Source of the DNA: Linanthus parryae | Taxonomy: Eukaryota > Streptophyta > Magnoliopsida > Ericales > Polemoniaceae | DNA: 64,000 nucleotides | Assembly (NCBI GenBank): GCA_023055425.1 | Contig: JALGPY010000071.1 | Span: 248,001 to 312,000, forward strand | Direction of reading: 5' to 3' | Part shown: piece after piece, positions 42,031-55,275 of the stretch | Numbering within the stretch: the first letter of the stretch is position 1 | Layout: every line of letters begins with the position of its first letter | Program-made: the position numbers and the translations under genes | The notes under the pieces: generated by a model | Databases searched by the model: none | Told to the model about the DNA's origin: nothing | Seen by the model: the letters and a program-made list of their open reading frames with translations, nothing else

Positions 42031-45000
42031 TAGCAGCGTGCGTATGAATTCCTTCTAGTATTCAGATTGGCACCATTGCGCAACAAGTAGCTGTAGTTTG
42101 GCACTAGTTTCACTTCGGGGCCTGAGCTTGCTATTGTTGTAAAATTTCAATGAGTACCCTTAACGGTGGTAGACAAACATCGCTATCCGTCAAAATAATG
42201 TTATGATCTGGAACGAGCAAAAAACAATGACCAAACAAACGAACAAGATCACACTGATGTAAAGTGATTCACTAGCGATGAACTAGCTACCTCTACGGCT
42301 CCAACTTCCCGATTTTATTGAGAGAAACGGATACGAATATAACCACAATGTTTAGACACAACGTATGACCCTTATATAAACATATAGGACCGACTTAGTA
42401 CGCCAAGACATCCCAAAACGACTATAGAATAGATAAGGAAACAAATGATAAACTGCAAAAGTTTGCCGCCCCAATTTGTTTCCTAAATCTCTTAGCTACT
42501 TTTGACTTTTGCCGTCTTTGACTTCAAGTCATATTCAACAAGAAAAAAGAATTCAATCAAGAAAAAGAAAAAATATACCGAACTGAAACTGAAACTTAAT
42601 ACTAGAGTGGTGGGCCAAAATAGACCAGTTTGTCCAGCGTAGGGGCTCTGCCAATGGTTTTAGCCAAACACTCCAGCCTCGTGTATAAGTGTCTGACAAA
42701 CAGTTCTTCTGTAAGCCAATAGTAAACAAATATGATTACTGAAGAAAAAGATTATTATTTTTTATAAATAAATTTGGATTTATTTAGGAAGTAGCAGGAA
42801 ACCTATTACCATCATTTTAAAGCAAGAGTCCAGGCCCGGGAGCAAAAGATAAATAAGAGTCGGAATAAAAATCTAAAGTCTCCGAAACAAAGAACTATCA
42901 GCTGAAATAAAAAAGCTTATGATAGAGTAGGAAAAAACAAGCTGATACGATCATTGTCAATTTCAAGAAATATAAAAGACTCACAACTGACATAACATTT
43001 TCTAGCCTTAACTACTTAGTGCATACATTAGTTTGTCGAAACTATCATATTGCATACCCCACTCTTGAAACTCGCTTATTGCATACCCTATTTGCAAAAT
43101 TCATGTCAACGTCAAACCGGCAATAAATTCCATTATCAAATTTAAATTTTTCCGGGGCATTTTCGTCAAGAGCAAATTGATATGATACGAAAGCATCACG
43201 TTGGGCAGTTTGGATGAGCTAGATTATGTGAGCGGAGTGCTTTGACAAGGTAGATTATTGTATCTTACAAGTATTTTTTTGTTAATTTCGTAACTCTTTT
43301 TACAATCCGGAATTTCCCCCTAAATAATCCAGAATATCCCCAAAAACAATCCGAAAATGCCCCAATAATCTGGAATTTCCCCAAAAAATCCACAATTGCC
43401 AGCAAAAAATCTGGAACCCAGTAAAAAAAAGGAACTTCGAGATGTTGGACCGAAAACTTCCATTTTGATTATACTCTACCTCCTGTTCTAATCATATCCA
43501 AACACAACCTGTAAGTAATTAAGCCTAAGCCTATTTTCTAAGACTACCAACAGACATAATCTCATTTGTGTAACTTCCTACTAAGATAAATTAATAAATT
43601 CAAAATTTTTGAAATTAGCAAAATCATTCAGTTGAAGCCTTAGACGGACGATCTTGCAAAATAAGAAAGGTAAAAGTTGTTTACACTCGAAATAATGTGT
43701 TGCCTTCAATTCTACCTCTGAATATAGAGAGTAACTGGAACTGAATGCAATAGTTATTTTCTTCAAACTCTTCCTACATCAGCTCCTAAGGGCATTGTAT
43801 TCAGCTTCCAGGGGAGACATGATAGGATTGAGCTTTGAGAGGCCACTAATTCAGTGTCCTTGGTCATTTCTCGGAACTCCACCCAAACCTGAACCATCGG
43901 CTCGCTAGGAAGCATGCGTGTTTATTTCGATCCAGCCCAAAGAGGTCTAAGTACTCCTACATAGAGTTTCCGAAGAATAACATTCCTACTCGAGTTCCAA
44001 GCCTTCTACTGTTCAAAGCTCTGTGTAGAAATGTTAAGTCTCTTTTTACCATTTGCATATTCTCATATGGGTAAAGATTGACCTCACACTTGCGACTTCC
44101 CCATCAAGCTAACGATTCAATAAGACATGGTTAGTAGTTCGTATGGATAGTTTGGTGAACTAGAGTAGTCTGCTTATATCTTTTTCAGCAATATTCAATG
44201 AAAGTACATAGCACAAACTTATAACTTCAGAGGTGTCCTCTAACCCTAAGTCAATACATTCATTCAATTTGGACAATGGGTCCGAGGCTGTGCTTGCTTT
44301 GGAGGTGTCTTCAGAGACCAGAAAGGACAATGAGTCCGAGGCTTCTTTGACAAGACCAAAGACTGCAACAGAATTCAATGCAAGCTTGAGTTTCAGATGG
44401 AAGACACTGTGAAGGGATGAAGCAAAAAATCAAGGACATCCCTAGATATGCTAATCTTGGCGCCGGACAATTTAAGGTTTGAAGGTCTTTGTCGATTCTC
44501 CTGATGTTGTCAAAGGGTCATCACTGACATGATGGGTCTTGGGATGTTTATGCAACTCAGTTTTTTTTTTTTTTTTTTGTTTTTTTTTTTGTTGTAGCAA
44601 AAAATTATATTTTGGCAACAGTTGATGAAGCTATACTTATGAGAAGATAAATATTTTAAATAATTGGAAACATCAAAAAGCATACTACACGGTATGAAAA
44701 ATAAAATGAGGTTCTCTTAGGGAACTGGACTAATAACATCGACTTCCTATAGTAGAAAGACGAAGGAAAGGCAAAAACAGCTAATTCGAAACCAATTGTC
44801 ATGCTTTCAATCCTCGAAGCTACCAACAAATTGAACAGAAGATCATGTTGCACAATGCAGTAGGTTACAATTCCTCTTTGGGTTGTCGACATTTGCAAAC
44901 TTTTGGTCGGCGGGCTTGACCATGTCAACTAAAACTTGAATATCAAGTCAGGGTAGAAGGTTTGGGTTATGCCTGGAGTAAACCCTTACCCATGAGTCGG

Positions 45001-45125
45001 TTGACAGATTATCATCGTTCTTATCTTTTTCTCTCTTATCTGTGCAAAAGTAAATGAAAAAAGAACGTATTAGATCGGTCTTATGTCACAAAAAGCACAC
45101 TGATAATAGTTTGAAAATAGTTCAG
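42031..45125. other. Intergenic region without supported genes
   Basis: AT-rich, with poly-T runs (about 44562-44592). A partial copy of the foldback repeat found at 45539 lies at 43003-43204. Short open frames on the - strand at 44160-44378 and 44656-44928 show no recognisable domain. Confidence 0.6.
43003..43204. repeat. Partial copy of the foldback repeat
   Basis: Resembles the left half of 45539-45892: the block from the TTAACTA/TTAATTA start through TCGAAACTATCATATTGCA and ATGTCAACGTCAAACCGGCA to ATCACGTTG. The right arm is missing. Confidence 0.6.
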
Positions 45126-47416
45126 TCAATGAATGAAGTTTTCTCGATTCTTACTCCAATTTTTTATACCACGCACAGTTTCTTCCCCGAAGAAGAATGT
45201 CACATTCAGCAATGCACATTTATAATTTAAAATTTCCTCCAAGAGCCCACTGTTGTCTTCCCCGGGGTCGATCTCAAGATCATTATCTTCGAGGGAGAAA
45301 ACAACCGTCTTTGCTGCTCTGCCATTGGCAACATAATTTTCTGCCCTTAAGCACATAATGTAGAGTACCTGGTAAAAATCATATTAAGAGAGCTTATAAC
45401 AAAGTACCAACATAGGAATAAATGCCTCATTGACATCCCTGTTTCCAAACATATTTGATGAGGCTGTTTATTAATCAAAACGTGTCGCTTTACTGTTTCT
45501 CTTGGGAGCGTTTGGCTGATTTTTGGATATAAATAGGCTTAATTAGTTAATGGATACACCAATTTTTTCGAAACAATCATATTGCAAACCCACGTCAATA
45601 ACTCGATGATTGCATCCCTAATCGGCAATATGTATGTCAATGTCAAACTGGCAATAAAATTGCATCATCTAATTAAATGCTTTCAAGGACTTTTTCATCA
45701 AGTACACATATGATACAACAGAATCACGTTGTACGGTTCTCCTGGTACTTTAATTTAGTTGCAGAATTCTTTTGCCAGATTGACATTGGCATGTATTTGG
45801 CAAAAGGGGGATGCAATCAGCGAGTTTTAGAAGTAAGGGTTGCAATGTGTTAGTTTCGACAAACTCGGGCATGTAAATAGTAATTAACCTAAACAAAATC
45901 ATGTGAGGGCAGTAATATTTAAAGCTTGTTTCAAATATTCTCTAAGAATATTAATATACCATGAAAAAACTAGGAGTACTCACATTTGTATCACAAATAG
46001 GAATAGAATCCTCGTCCAGCTCCAACGCCAGGGTTCTTAAACAGACGAGGTTATTTAGGAATGGCGATATCGTCACGTCTTCATCACCTCCAAATCTCAC
46101 GAAAGTCAGGACTAGATGTTGCAGTTTACGGAAATTAACTGAGTTGCAATCATACCTGAAAAGCTGCTTAGACGAAATGAAAATTTATTTTATCCCTTTT
46201 AAGAAAGAAAGATAATTGTTTAAAGCATAAAGAAAAAAGAAGTCATGAAATTCACCTCTGGTAAAATATCAATTTCTAAGTATGTGGTACAGCTCAAGTG
46301 TTCCAACCAATACAACCAACCTGAAGGTGACCTGAGGTTCTCACCTAAATCAGCATTTATATTTATGGGGTTCTCATCTTCAAGTACCAGAACAGAGTCA
46401 TAATTTCTTAGGAAATATCCGTTAGGATCAAGAGCCTGGATTCGCACAATCGCATATTTCAGGAACAACAAGTCCTCTGTAAATCTAAATATCGGAGGGT
46501 CTGTAGTCATATCCGGGTCCTCAAGTTCTTGGAGCTTAAATGCTATCTCCAGTCCCAAAATTTCAAGATTTTTAGCATGTAGAACAAATTTACACGATGA
46601 TAAAAATTTACAGGCTGTAATGCCCAATGCCTTGAGACATGAACAATTTATGTCCAAATTTATCGGATCTTCGAAGCAGCAGTCAAAAACAACTATCTCT
46701 TTGATGGATGGCGAGTCTAACTTCAGAGTATAAGGTCCACTTTCATCTAGTCCCCATTGGGAAATCGAGAATTCTTCAAGAGAGGAACTCGAGATGCTGA
46801 TTTTGGTAATCCCTCCAACATGTCCAAGACACAACATCTTCAAGTTCATGAAGATGTTGGAAAAACAGTCCCCAAATACTCCCTCTTCACTGGTCTTTGC
46901 AATTTCAACTCCAATCAGTGTTAAAGAAACTAGGCAAGAGAAGATTGATTGCGGCAGGGAAATAAGCCGGCCTGGCAAGTAAAATTTCAGCTCTTTAATG
47001 CCTTCAATATTTTGAAATAGTGTATCTCTTTCGCTATTCCCTCTACAAACACTTAGATCAAGTACTTGAACTTGACAATCTACGGCGTATCTGGACCACA
47101 AATCCATTAGATAGTCAGCCCAATCGTCCTCGTAGCTGCAGTATTTGCCATTGTCCCAAAAAATACGCAACCGTTGCAACCTATTTCCATTGCGTTTACT
47201 GAGTATGTTGGTGACTGAACAACAAAAGTCTTTGCAGATGCAGCCACCAAAACTTGGGCAGTCAAGTTCAAAGTCCAAAGCAAGACTTGTGAGACATGTG
47301 TGTCTAAATTTTCTCGACAGACTAGTGATACGTACGATATCGTTTTCCCCGAGGTAGGAAAAAATGTGGTCAATTACTAGATCTGGAAGAATGCTGAATC
47401 TGTCGATTGTTCCCAT
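45126..47416 (-). CDS. F-box protein with leucine-rich repeats, three coding exons, 528 aa
   Basis: Exons 47416-46256, 46166-45984 and 45368-45126, GT-AG, phase 0 at each border (1587 nt). The F-box is at residues about 5-45 (LPDLVIDHIFSYLGENDIVRITSLSRKFRH). Irregular leucine-rich repeats follow (VQVLDLSV, IKELKFYLPG, LKMLCLGHVG, LKALGITAC, LEILGLEI). The C-terminal part (LQHLVLTFVRF, ENFIH end) resembles FBD-type plant F-box proteins. It is a probable SCF substrate receptor, target unknown. A 5'-UTR intron (47502-47430) ends just before the ATG, which decides the start; an open frame upstream to 47440 is intronic. The second coding intron (45983-45369) contains a foldback MITE. Confidence 0.82.
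45539..45892. mobile_element. Foldback MITE inside an intron of the F-box/LRR gene
   Basis: The left arm from GGCTTAATTAG and the inverted right arm from GGTTAATTA match along about 115 bp, with the shared internal blocks ATTGCAA, CTCG.TGATTGCATCCC and ATG.CAATGTCAA. A TA flanks each end (TA|GGCTT and AACC|TA), as in Tc1/mariner-type MITEs. No coding sequence. Confidence 0.65.
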
Positions 47417-47663
47417 GGATTTTTTGTAGCTACAAACCAATTGAGTAATAATATGGATTATTCTAAGCGAAATGAAATCATAATAACTTGACAGAGAAGT
47501 ACCTGAAGGATTGGCTTAGACCAAGGAGAGAAGTGAAGATGCTGACAGATCGTTGCCGGATTATCCAACCTAGGGTTTTCTGGACTTGTAGAGAAGGAAA
47601 TTAATTCACATGTTTCTGAGGCGCAGCGAAAGAGCTTGATTTGGTCTCGACGATTAAAGATTG

Positions 47664-47800
47664 GGTTAATTGCATTTTTACCCCTTGTGGTTTGGGCTTT
47701 GTGCGAAAGTCCCTGTGGTTCAAACTGTTCCAAAACGCTCCCCACGGTTTCACATATGTGCAGGGATGCAACTTTGTGTCATAAACGGTTTAATTAAAAT
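47664..47800. repeat. Fragment of a dispersed plant repeat upstream of the F-box/LRR gene
   Basis: The start GGGTTAATTGCATTTTTACCCC followed by CTTGTGGTTTGGGC is a sequence type I know as a common short dispersed repeat in plant genomes. It ends in a poly-A run (about 47800-47818). Only one end is seen. Confidence 0.4.
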
Positions 47801-47818
47801 GAAAAAAAAAAAAAAAAA

Positions 47819-48149
47819 ATTCCCTTCTATATGTACTCGTAATGCAATGGAGCAAATTCTGAAAACGTTTGTTGGTTTGATTTTACTGCTTCATCCGATT
47901 TGTAGTTTCTTCTTCTACTTTTTTCATCCAATAAGAGGATGCGTTTTCTCTGTTTTCTGCTTATTGGTGAACTTATACGTTGGTACTTTGAAATCACTAA
48001 AATTAAAATAGTTGAAATTAATTTTTCTGAGTAAAACAACCATGGGAGCACTGCTGAATTAAGAGCAGTAATAATAATATGGAAGTAAGTATTGAAAACT
48101 TTTTTTTCCGGAATAATTGTGGGGTGATTAGAAGAGCAGTCCTTGAATT
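47819..48149. other. Short intergenic stretch before the copia element
   Basis: No gene supported. It ends with the copia target duplication GAATT (48145-48149). Confidence 0.6.
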
Positions 48150-48480
48150 TATTAAGCCACATAATTATTCAGCCCAAGCCTGTCAAGGATAAAGCCCAGA
48201 ATGAAGCCCGTAAAGATTGAAACCCGATAGATAGGCCCATCTCTTCACAAATTACTAATGTTATTATAAATGTTTGATAGGGTTATTTCTGTCTTTTTCA
48301 TTTTGCTGTAAACCCTAAACTATTCATACCGTTAGATCTTGATCGTACAAATCCTGCCGTTGGATTAGCCCTATATAAACTTCTCTTCGTAACCGATTCA
48401 GTAATCAACGAAATCATTTCTCTCTCATCTTCTCGCTGCTTTCTCTCTGGTTGTTCTGTGAAACCCTAGCAGCTCTTTCA
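48150..48480 (+). repeat. 5' LTR of the copia element
   Basis: 331 bp from TATTAAGCC to CTCTTTCA. A TATA box (CCCTATATAAAC) lies at about 48368-48380, followed by a CT-rich transcribed part. Confidence 0.92.
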
Positions 48481-48492
48481 TGGTATCAGAGC
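48481..48492 (+). other. Primer binding site, initiator tRNA-Met type
   Basis: TGGTATCAGAGC directly after the 5' LTR, the standard primer site of plant copia elements. Confidence 0.95.
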
Positions 48493-48498
48493 CCTCTC

Positions 48499-51400
48499 AT
48501 GGATCTTGCCAATACCACACAGGCTTCACCGCCTCTCTATTTGCTTTCCAATATATACAATCTTCTTCCGTTTAAACTCGATTCCACCAATTTTGTTCTG
48601 TGGAAACACCAAACCACATCTATTTTTTGCACACCTTTATACGGATACTTACATGGAACGATTCCATGTCCCTTACCTGTTATTCCATCCTCTGATGGAT
48701 GTCCTACTGTTAATCCCGCCTATACGACATGGCATCTTCAAGATCAGGCCATACTTACTATACTAAATGCTACTCTCTCGCAAGAATCTCTTACTCTTGT
48801 TATCGAATCTACCACCTCTGCTGAAGCCTGGTCCGTTCTTGAGCGCCGCTATGCGTCCCTTACCAGATCCAACATATTGTCGCTCAAAGATGAGTTTCAC
48901 TCTCTTCGCAAGGGGTCCGATTCCATCGATCTATACATGCAGCGCCTGAAAATGATCCGAGACAAACTCTCGGTGGATGGTGTGGTTACCGCCGACGAAG
49001 ATCTGCTCTTATATGCTCTAAACGGGCTACCCCCTGAATACAAGTCCTTCAGATCTACTCTGCGTATTCACTCTGCCCCGATCCCATTTGAAGAGCTCCA
49101 TGTTCTCCTCAAAGCTGAAGAGCAGATGCATGCCTTACAGTCTCCACCTCCAGATCTGTCAACCACCACCGCTTTCTATCATCACCGCGGTTGTCGGAGT
49201 AGCCAAAACCACCGTGGTCGACGGTTTGGTAGCCGTACCGTCGGAGGAGGCCGATAAGATTCCCGTGGTGGCCGTTCTTCTTCCGGGTTTGGATCTGGAT
49301 CTCAAGGCGGGTACACTTCCAATTACGGTAACGGATATGGATCCGGATCCGGACCCAGTTCGAGTTATCAAAACGGGTCTACCTCCGGGACGGGTCGTGG
49401 TTCGGGTCGCTCCGGATCTAGAGGGTGTGGCGGATCAGGTCGAGGCCGTTCAGCTCCGGTTATTTGCCAAATATGCGGTTACGATTATCACTCTACTCTC
49501 GACTGCTATCACCGCATGGATTTTGCTTATTAAGGCCGCTTACCACCGGAGAAACTCTCTGCAATGGCTGCGTCCACCTCTTCTCAGCCATCTCCACCAC
49601 TGTCCTCTGATCTCTGGTTGACTGATACTCGCGCATCAAACCATATGACTGCAGACTTTCGCAATCTGTCTCTTGCTGAGCCTTACTATGGTTCTGACAC
49701 AGTCACCGTCGGTAACGGATCTTCTCTCCCTATTCATCATTCTGGTACAACCTATCTCTCAACCTCTAATCATTATTTTTTGTTAAATAATACACTCCAT
49801 GTTCCCTCTTTATCTGTTAACTTGCTATCTGTACATAAGTTTTGCACCGATCACAATGCAAGATTAATTTTTGATAGAGAATCTTTTTGTATTCAGGACA
49901 GTCTTCGGGTCAAACTCTGTTTCAGGGACCCAGTAAAAATGGGCTTTACCCTTTATTTTCTGTATCTGCTTCATCAAATCCTCAAGCTTTTTTGGGTCAA
50001 AGAGTCAAATCTCATTTATGGCATTCAAGACTTGGCCATCCATCTGCTTCTGTTTTATCAAATTTTGTTAAATGTTTATCTCCATCTGTTAAATTTTCTG
50101 CAAACAATTTGAGTACTTTATGTGAATCTTGTATGGCTGGTAAAATTAGTCGTTTACCTTACACTTCTTCTGTTTCTTCTTCTACTACACAATTACACAT
50201 GCTACACAGTGATGTGTGGGGACCTGCCTCCACACTGTCTTATGATGGATTTAAATACTATGTTCTCTTTGTTGATGACTACTCAAGATTCACTTGGCTT
50301 TTTCCTCTTAAATTAAAGTCTGATGTCCCTTCTGTCTTTGCTACATTTAAACCTTTTATTGAAAAATTGCTAGGTTACTCAATTAAAATTTTACACTCTG
50401 ATGGAGGAGGAGAATACACTGCTTTTATTTTTCAGAAACTTCTTAAAGATAATGGTATTATGCATCTCAAATCATGTCCCTACACTCCTCAGCAAAATGG
50501 TATATCCGAAAGAAAACACAGACACATAATAGAGACTGCTATCACTTTACTTCACAATGCTTCTTTGCCTAAGTTATTTTGGTATCATGCTGTAGCTGCT
50601 TCTGTTTATCTAATCAATCGTATGCCTAGTAAAAATAAATAAAACAAATATCCATATGAACTCTTATTTAATTATATTCCTGATTAAACACTTAAAAGTC
50701 TTTGGTACTGCTTGCTTTCCTAGACTTACTGATTATATTTCATCTAAGTTAGATCCAAAAACTCAAAAATGCATCTTTTTGGGTTATGCATCTGGCTATA
50801 AAGGTTATTTGTGTTATGAACCATCTCTAAAAAAAATTTATATTCGCAGAGATTTATTTTTTGATGAGTTCTCTTTTCCTTATGCCAATTCAACTGCTAC
50901 TCACTCTACATCTTCTTCTTCTGTTTCAGGGACTGACCCTCCCATCTTAACCCAGTTCCCATCTGGGTTACACTCTGGTCTCATACTAGAAAACTTCATT
51001 TCTGAGGGTCCTGAATCTTTGCAGCCACCTGATGAAAGTGTGGCAGTGTCACCATCTCCATTCACAGATACTACACATCCAACAGATACTACTGTATCTC
51101 ATGCCCCTAATGGTGCACACTCCACCTCTCCCAGCCCTGGCATGGCAAAATTAGGTAACCCAGTGATGATTAAACCCCCACCCCTCCTCCCCTCTCCACT
51201 CATGGAGGCCATCCTATGCAAACTCGCAGCAAATCAGGCATCAGCAAAAAGAAACTTGTTTACTATGCTTCTCCTCATACTACTGTTGGTTTTTCTACTT
51301 CTACTTGTCACAACACACACACTGATCCAACTTCTTACACAGAAGTTGTTTAACACACTCATTGGCGCCAAGCAATGGCCTCTGAGTTTGACAGTCTCTT

Positions 51401-52859
51401 AGAGCAACATACTTGGACATTAGTGGTTCCACCACCAAATGTCAATATCATAGGCAACAAATGGGTATTTCGTACCAAATGTAATCAAAATGGGACTGTT
51501 TCACGTTACAAAGCTCGTTTAGTAGCTAAAGGGTTCCATCAAATCCATGGCTTGGATAATGATGAAACGTTTAGCCCAGTTGTTAAACATGCCAATGTTC
51601 GCACTATATTAGCTCTTGCTGCTACCTTTTCCTGGCCTTTACAACAATTATACGTCAAAAATGCACTTCTTCATGGTTTTTTACGAGAAATTGTTTATAT
51701 GAAACAACCCACTGGTTTTCAAAACAAAAAAATACCCAAATCATGTTTGCCGTCTAAAAAAGTCTATATATGGTCTCAAACAAGCCCCTCGGGCTTGGTT
51801 TGAGCGTTTTACTTCATTTTTAACATCTCTTGGCATTAAAGCTTCTTATGCAGACTGCTCTTTATTTATTCGCCATGATAATAACTATTTAACAACTTTA
51901 TTACTCTACGTCGATGATATAATTGTTACCGGTAATGACAACAAATTTATTTCTTCTCTCATTACTAGATTAGGACAAGAATTTGAAATGACCAATCTCG
52001 GTCCTCTTACTTATTTTCTAGGTTTACAAATCACTCAACACTCCACTGGTATTTATATTCATCAAGAAAAATATATATATCTTGATCTTCTTAAACGCTT
52101 CAACATGTCTAATTGTAAACCTAGTACTACTTCCCTTGATAGTGGTATCAAATATCACCTCAATTAGGGAGAACTTCTTCCTGACTTTACCCCTTACCGT
52201 CAACTTTTGGGGGCTTTACAATATTTGACATTTACGCGACTCGATATTGTATTTGCTGTAAACCATCTTTGCCCGTTTATGCATGCCCCTACTGCTGTTC
52301 ATTTAAGTGGGGCAAAACGTGTTCTTCGTTATCTTCAGGGTACAAAAACTTTTGGGCTTCGCTACACAAAAGGTCATCTTCCTCTTCAAATTTATTCTGA
52401 TCGGATTGGGTCGTTGATCCAACCGGTCGCCATAGCACAACTGGGCTGGTTGTGTTCCTTGGGCCCAATCCGGTCCATTGGACTGCCAAGAAACAGCCCA
52501 CCATCTCACGCTCTTCTACTGAAGCAGAATACAGGGCCTTAGCCACTGCTGCTGCTGACTCCTCTTGGTTTCGCCAACTTTTTCATGATTTACATTTTCG
52601 TTTACCTAATCCTCCTTTACTACATACTGATAATATTTCTGCTTTAGCTCTTACGTACAATCCTATTTTTCACGCTCGAACAAAACACATCGAAATTGAT
52701 TATCATTATGTTAGAGAACAATCTCTTCTTAAACATCTTACTGTCTCTTTTCTTTCTAGTGCAGAACAGCTAGCTGATCTTTTTACGAAGTCCCTGCCTA
52801 CAGCAGAATTTGAAGGATTCCGCAGTAAACTTATGGGTTCTTGTCCCCCATCAGTTTAA
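48499..52859 (+). pseudogene. Copia Gag-Pol polyprotein gene, multiply frameshifted
   Basis: The ATG at 48499 starts a UBN2-type Gag (LDSTNFVLWKHQ, SIDLYMQRLKMIRDKL). A Gly/Arg-rich part, a zinc-knuckle remnant and protease follow in shifted frames (about 49250-49900). Integrase has LWHSRLGH, CESCMAGK, the core Asp residues in HSDVWGP and HSDGGGEY, and Glu in GISERKHR. A TAA ends it at 50641-50643. RT restarts at about 51375 (NKWVFRTKCNQNG, RLVAKGFHQ) and has YVDD at 51907-51918. RNase H shows STEAEYRAL, HTDN and ADLFTKSLP, ending at 52857-52859. At least five frame changes and two stops show it cannot make a polyprotein. Confidence 0.9.
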
Positions 52860-52866
52860 GGGGGCG
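52853..52866 (+). other. Polypurine tract of the copia element
   Basis: AGTTTAAGGGGGCG directly before the 3' LTR. Confidence 0.8.
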
Positions 52867-53195
52867 TATTAAGCCACATAATTATTCAGCCCAAGCCTGT
52901 CAAGGATAAAGCCCAGAATGAAGCCCGTAAAGATTGAACCCCAATAGATAGGCCCAGCTCTTGACAAATTACTACTGTTATTATAAATGTTTGATATGGT
53001 TATTTCTGTCTTTTCCATCTTGCTGTAAACCCTAAACTATTCCTACCGTTAGATCTTGATCGTACAAATCCTGCCGTTGGATTAGCCCTATATAAACTTC
53101 TCTTTGTAACCGATTCAGTAATCAATGAAATCGTTTTGCTCTCATCTTCTCACTGCTTTCTCTGATTGTTCTATGAAACCCTAGCAGCTCTTTCA
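52867..53195 (+). repeat. 3' LTR of the copia element
   Basis: 329 bp, matching 48150-48480 with scattered substitutions; also starts TATTAAGCC and ends CTCTTTCA. Confidence 0.92.
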
Positions 53196-53200
53196 GAATT

Positions 53201-54599
53201 CACCAATAGTTATTACATGAAATCCCAATCCGATATCAAATATGCTTGGAAGGGATTCACCCAAGCACAGTGATCTATTCTCCCCGCGAAGCCTGTTCAC
53301 GAAAGGCAACAAGCAACTGTTTTTTTCTTTTCTTCAGAAGAGTTTCATTATCAGTGAGTCACGAGCACTCATTTTACATAACACAACCAGTACCAATTAC
53401 TAACATAATTCGTTAAACCAAATGGTAATTTTGTAACATCGTTAACTGAACCTTCACTTCATTGAAATTTTTGGAGGTTCACCCAAGAACAATGAAATTT
53501 GATATCCCTCAAGTTTTAAAAGAAGTCCATCCACAATAAGGCAACACTCCTCTGCTTTTTAGCAGGTTAGATTAACAGAGGACAACTCTGAGACATCATT
53601 TACTTTGTCACAACTCACAACCTTTAAAGGAGGGAATGGACTAAGGTAAGAGATTTTTCCAACAACTATTGTTATCAGGCTAGAAATAGTAACAGAAAAG
53701 AAACAGAAAAGATAAAGAACAGCATGTTCTTTTCTGTTACTATTTCTAGTGTGCTAATTAACTCTGTATTGAGTCTCCTTCTATTTCTGAAATTTATAGC
53801 TGCTAAACATACCACCAAGCTCTCTGGATTACGCCATCTTCTCCAATTCTTCGGCGTTACCAGCCGTCACCGCTCCACCTATACCATCTGGAACCAAATT
53901 CTTTGGCGTTAGCCACAGTTTATCCTTTTTGAACTCGCTACTGTTATCTGAGTTCTGTTACAACTATGGAGCATGTGGTTGATTTCAGGATGAGAAGGTC
54001 TAGGAATGTGCCACTTCATAGGTTTTTCACTTGAATGGTACTGATACAAATACACTTCACACACAGAGATACATTTCATATCTCCTTGGCGCACATCATG
54101 AGCACGACAAACAGACTGAGACAAATATAAACCTTATATAAATTCTAGATGAATTGTTGTAAGGTTACAGTGGTTCAAATCTAGAAATATATAAACTGCA
54201 CAGTAAAGGCTAACTCCTTCAAAGGTACAGAGGTTGAGAAGCTACGATATATAGACGTTCAAAGCAATTCAAGAAGCTATCGTTCTCCACACACACGAAA
54301 CACACTATGAAACTTTGTAATTTTTAATGATGATCACAAAAATAATAACTGACAAAGATATAAGTAAGCCAGACTCCTAACCCCAACCTAGACGGTTCGA
54401 CTCTATGGACCTGGAAAAAACTGACAAGAAAATTCGGTCCATTAATTTAACTAATCTACAAAATAAAATATTTAATCACTAACAACGTATTAAATAACTA
54501 AAACTAATTAACTAGATGCTTGACCCGTATCAGAGAGGCATCAAGTAAATTGATCATCATCCAATGGTGGATGCTTGGATGGCTTCTTTCTTCAGATGA
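53201..54599. other. Intergenic region without supported genes
   Basis: AT-rich host sequence. The part about 54240-54400 (TATCGTTCTCCACACACACG) recurs at 56655-56780 as the 3' flank of the next F-box fragment. Confidence 0.6.
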
Positions 54600-55275
54600 T
54601 CAGTTAACGGAAGCAAAACTCTCACTGTAGAAATTGAATTTCAAATCCCCGGGTTTTACTTCTGTTAACTCTTTTCTCTTGCCAGTTTCGAGGTCCCACA
54701 AGTATTTCTCTGAGCAGGGATTACTCAAAACAACCCAGTCAACCTTACCTTTGCACAAAAAGCCTTCTGCAAAATCTAAGTTCACTGACGGTCTACAATT
54801 TTTTGGTTTCAACCGTATTTCACCAGTAGTACCACAACCATCCTCCAGCACCCAGAATTCAACTTTATTAGAAGCGCGGCAGCCAACACGGTGCGATTTC
54901 CACTAACAAAAAATGCGAGTGTGTCTTTGTGACCCACAAGTCTCACGATATTGGAGACGCTATTAGGTAGAAATAAAAAATGAAACAACTCATCAGCCAT
55001 GTCAAAAGACTCTATACCCCACTCTCCGTCTACAGAAATTGTTTTGTCCCAGTACGCGCGTGTCCCCACACATATTGTGTTCGACCTATACTTGCTTGAC
55101 TGATGAATAGGTTCTTGATGCACCAAATTCCAAGTGTTGTCCTTTGACCTAAGCATATAAACATCCACAATACTGTCAGAAAACTCCATCTGTGCCACCT
55201 TAAAGGTGCCCGAGACTGAATCAAAACAAAATCCACAACAAGTAAAGTCTTCCTTTTGATACTCATGGGAATTGT
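54600..55275 (-). pseudogene. F-box family fragment, F-box missing, frameshifted
   Basis: It encodes the C-terminal half of the F-box-associated domain seen in 22623-23727: CGFCFDSVSGTFKVAQMEF, RSKDNTWN, ICVGTRAYWD, SFDMADELFHF, then, after a frameshift near 54880, EGFLCKGKVDWVVLSN and the family ending FYSESFAS. Homology stops at about 55275; the F-box and first about 150 residues are absent and the sequence beyond is unrelated. Confidence 0.85.

Larger units (their letters stand above)
48150..53195 (+). mobile_element. Ty1/copia retrotransposon, complete with LTRs, inactivated
   Basis: LTRs 48150-48480 and 52867-53195 are flanked by the 5-bp duplication GAATT (48145-48149, 53196-53200). 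The primer site TGGTATCAGAGC at 48481-48492 (initiator tRNA-Met) and a polypurine tract at 52853-52866 are present. Order gag, protease, integrase, RT, RNase H identifies Ty1/copia; size and LTR length suggest the Ale/Retrofit lineage. The LTRs differ at roughly 15-20 of about 330 positions by eye, so it is older than the Athila insertion. The LTRs begin TA instead of TG. Confidence 0.93.

Noticed and set aside
44562..44592. Poly-T run as the end of a processed retrocopy
   Set aside because: No coding homology next to it and no flanking duplication recognised.
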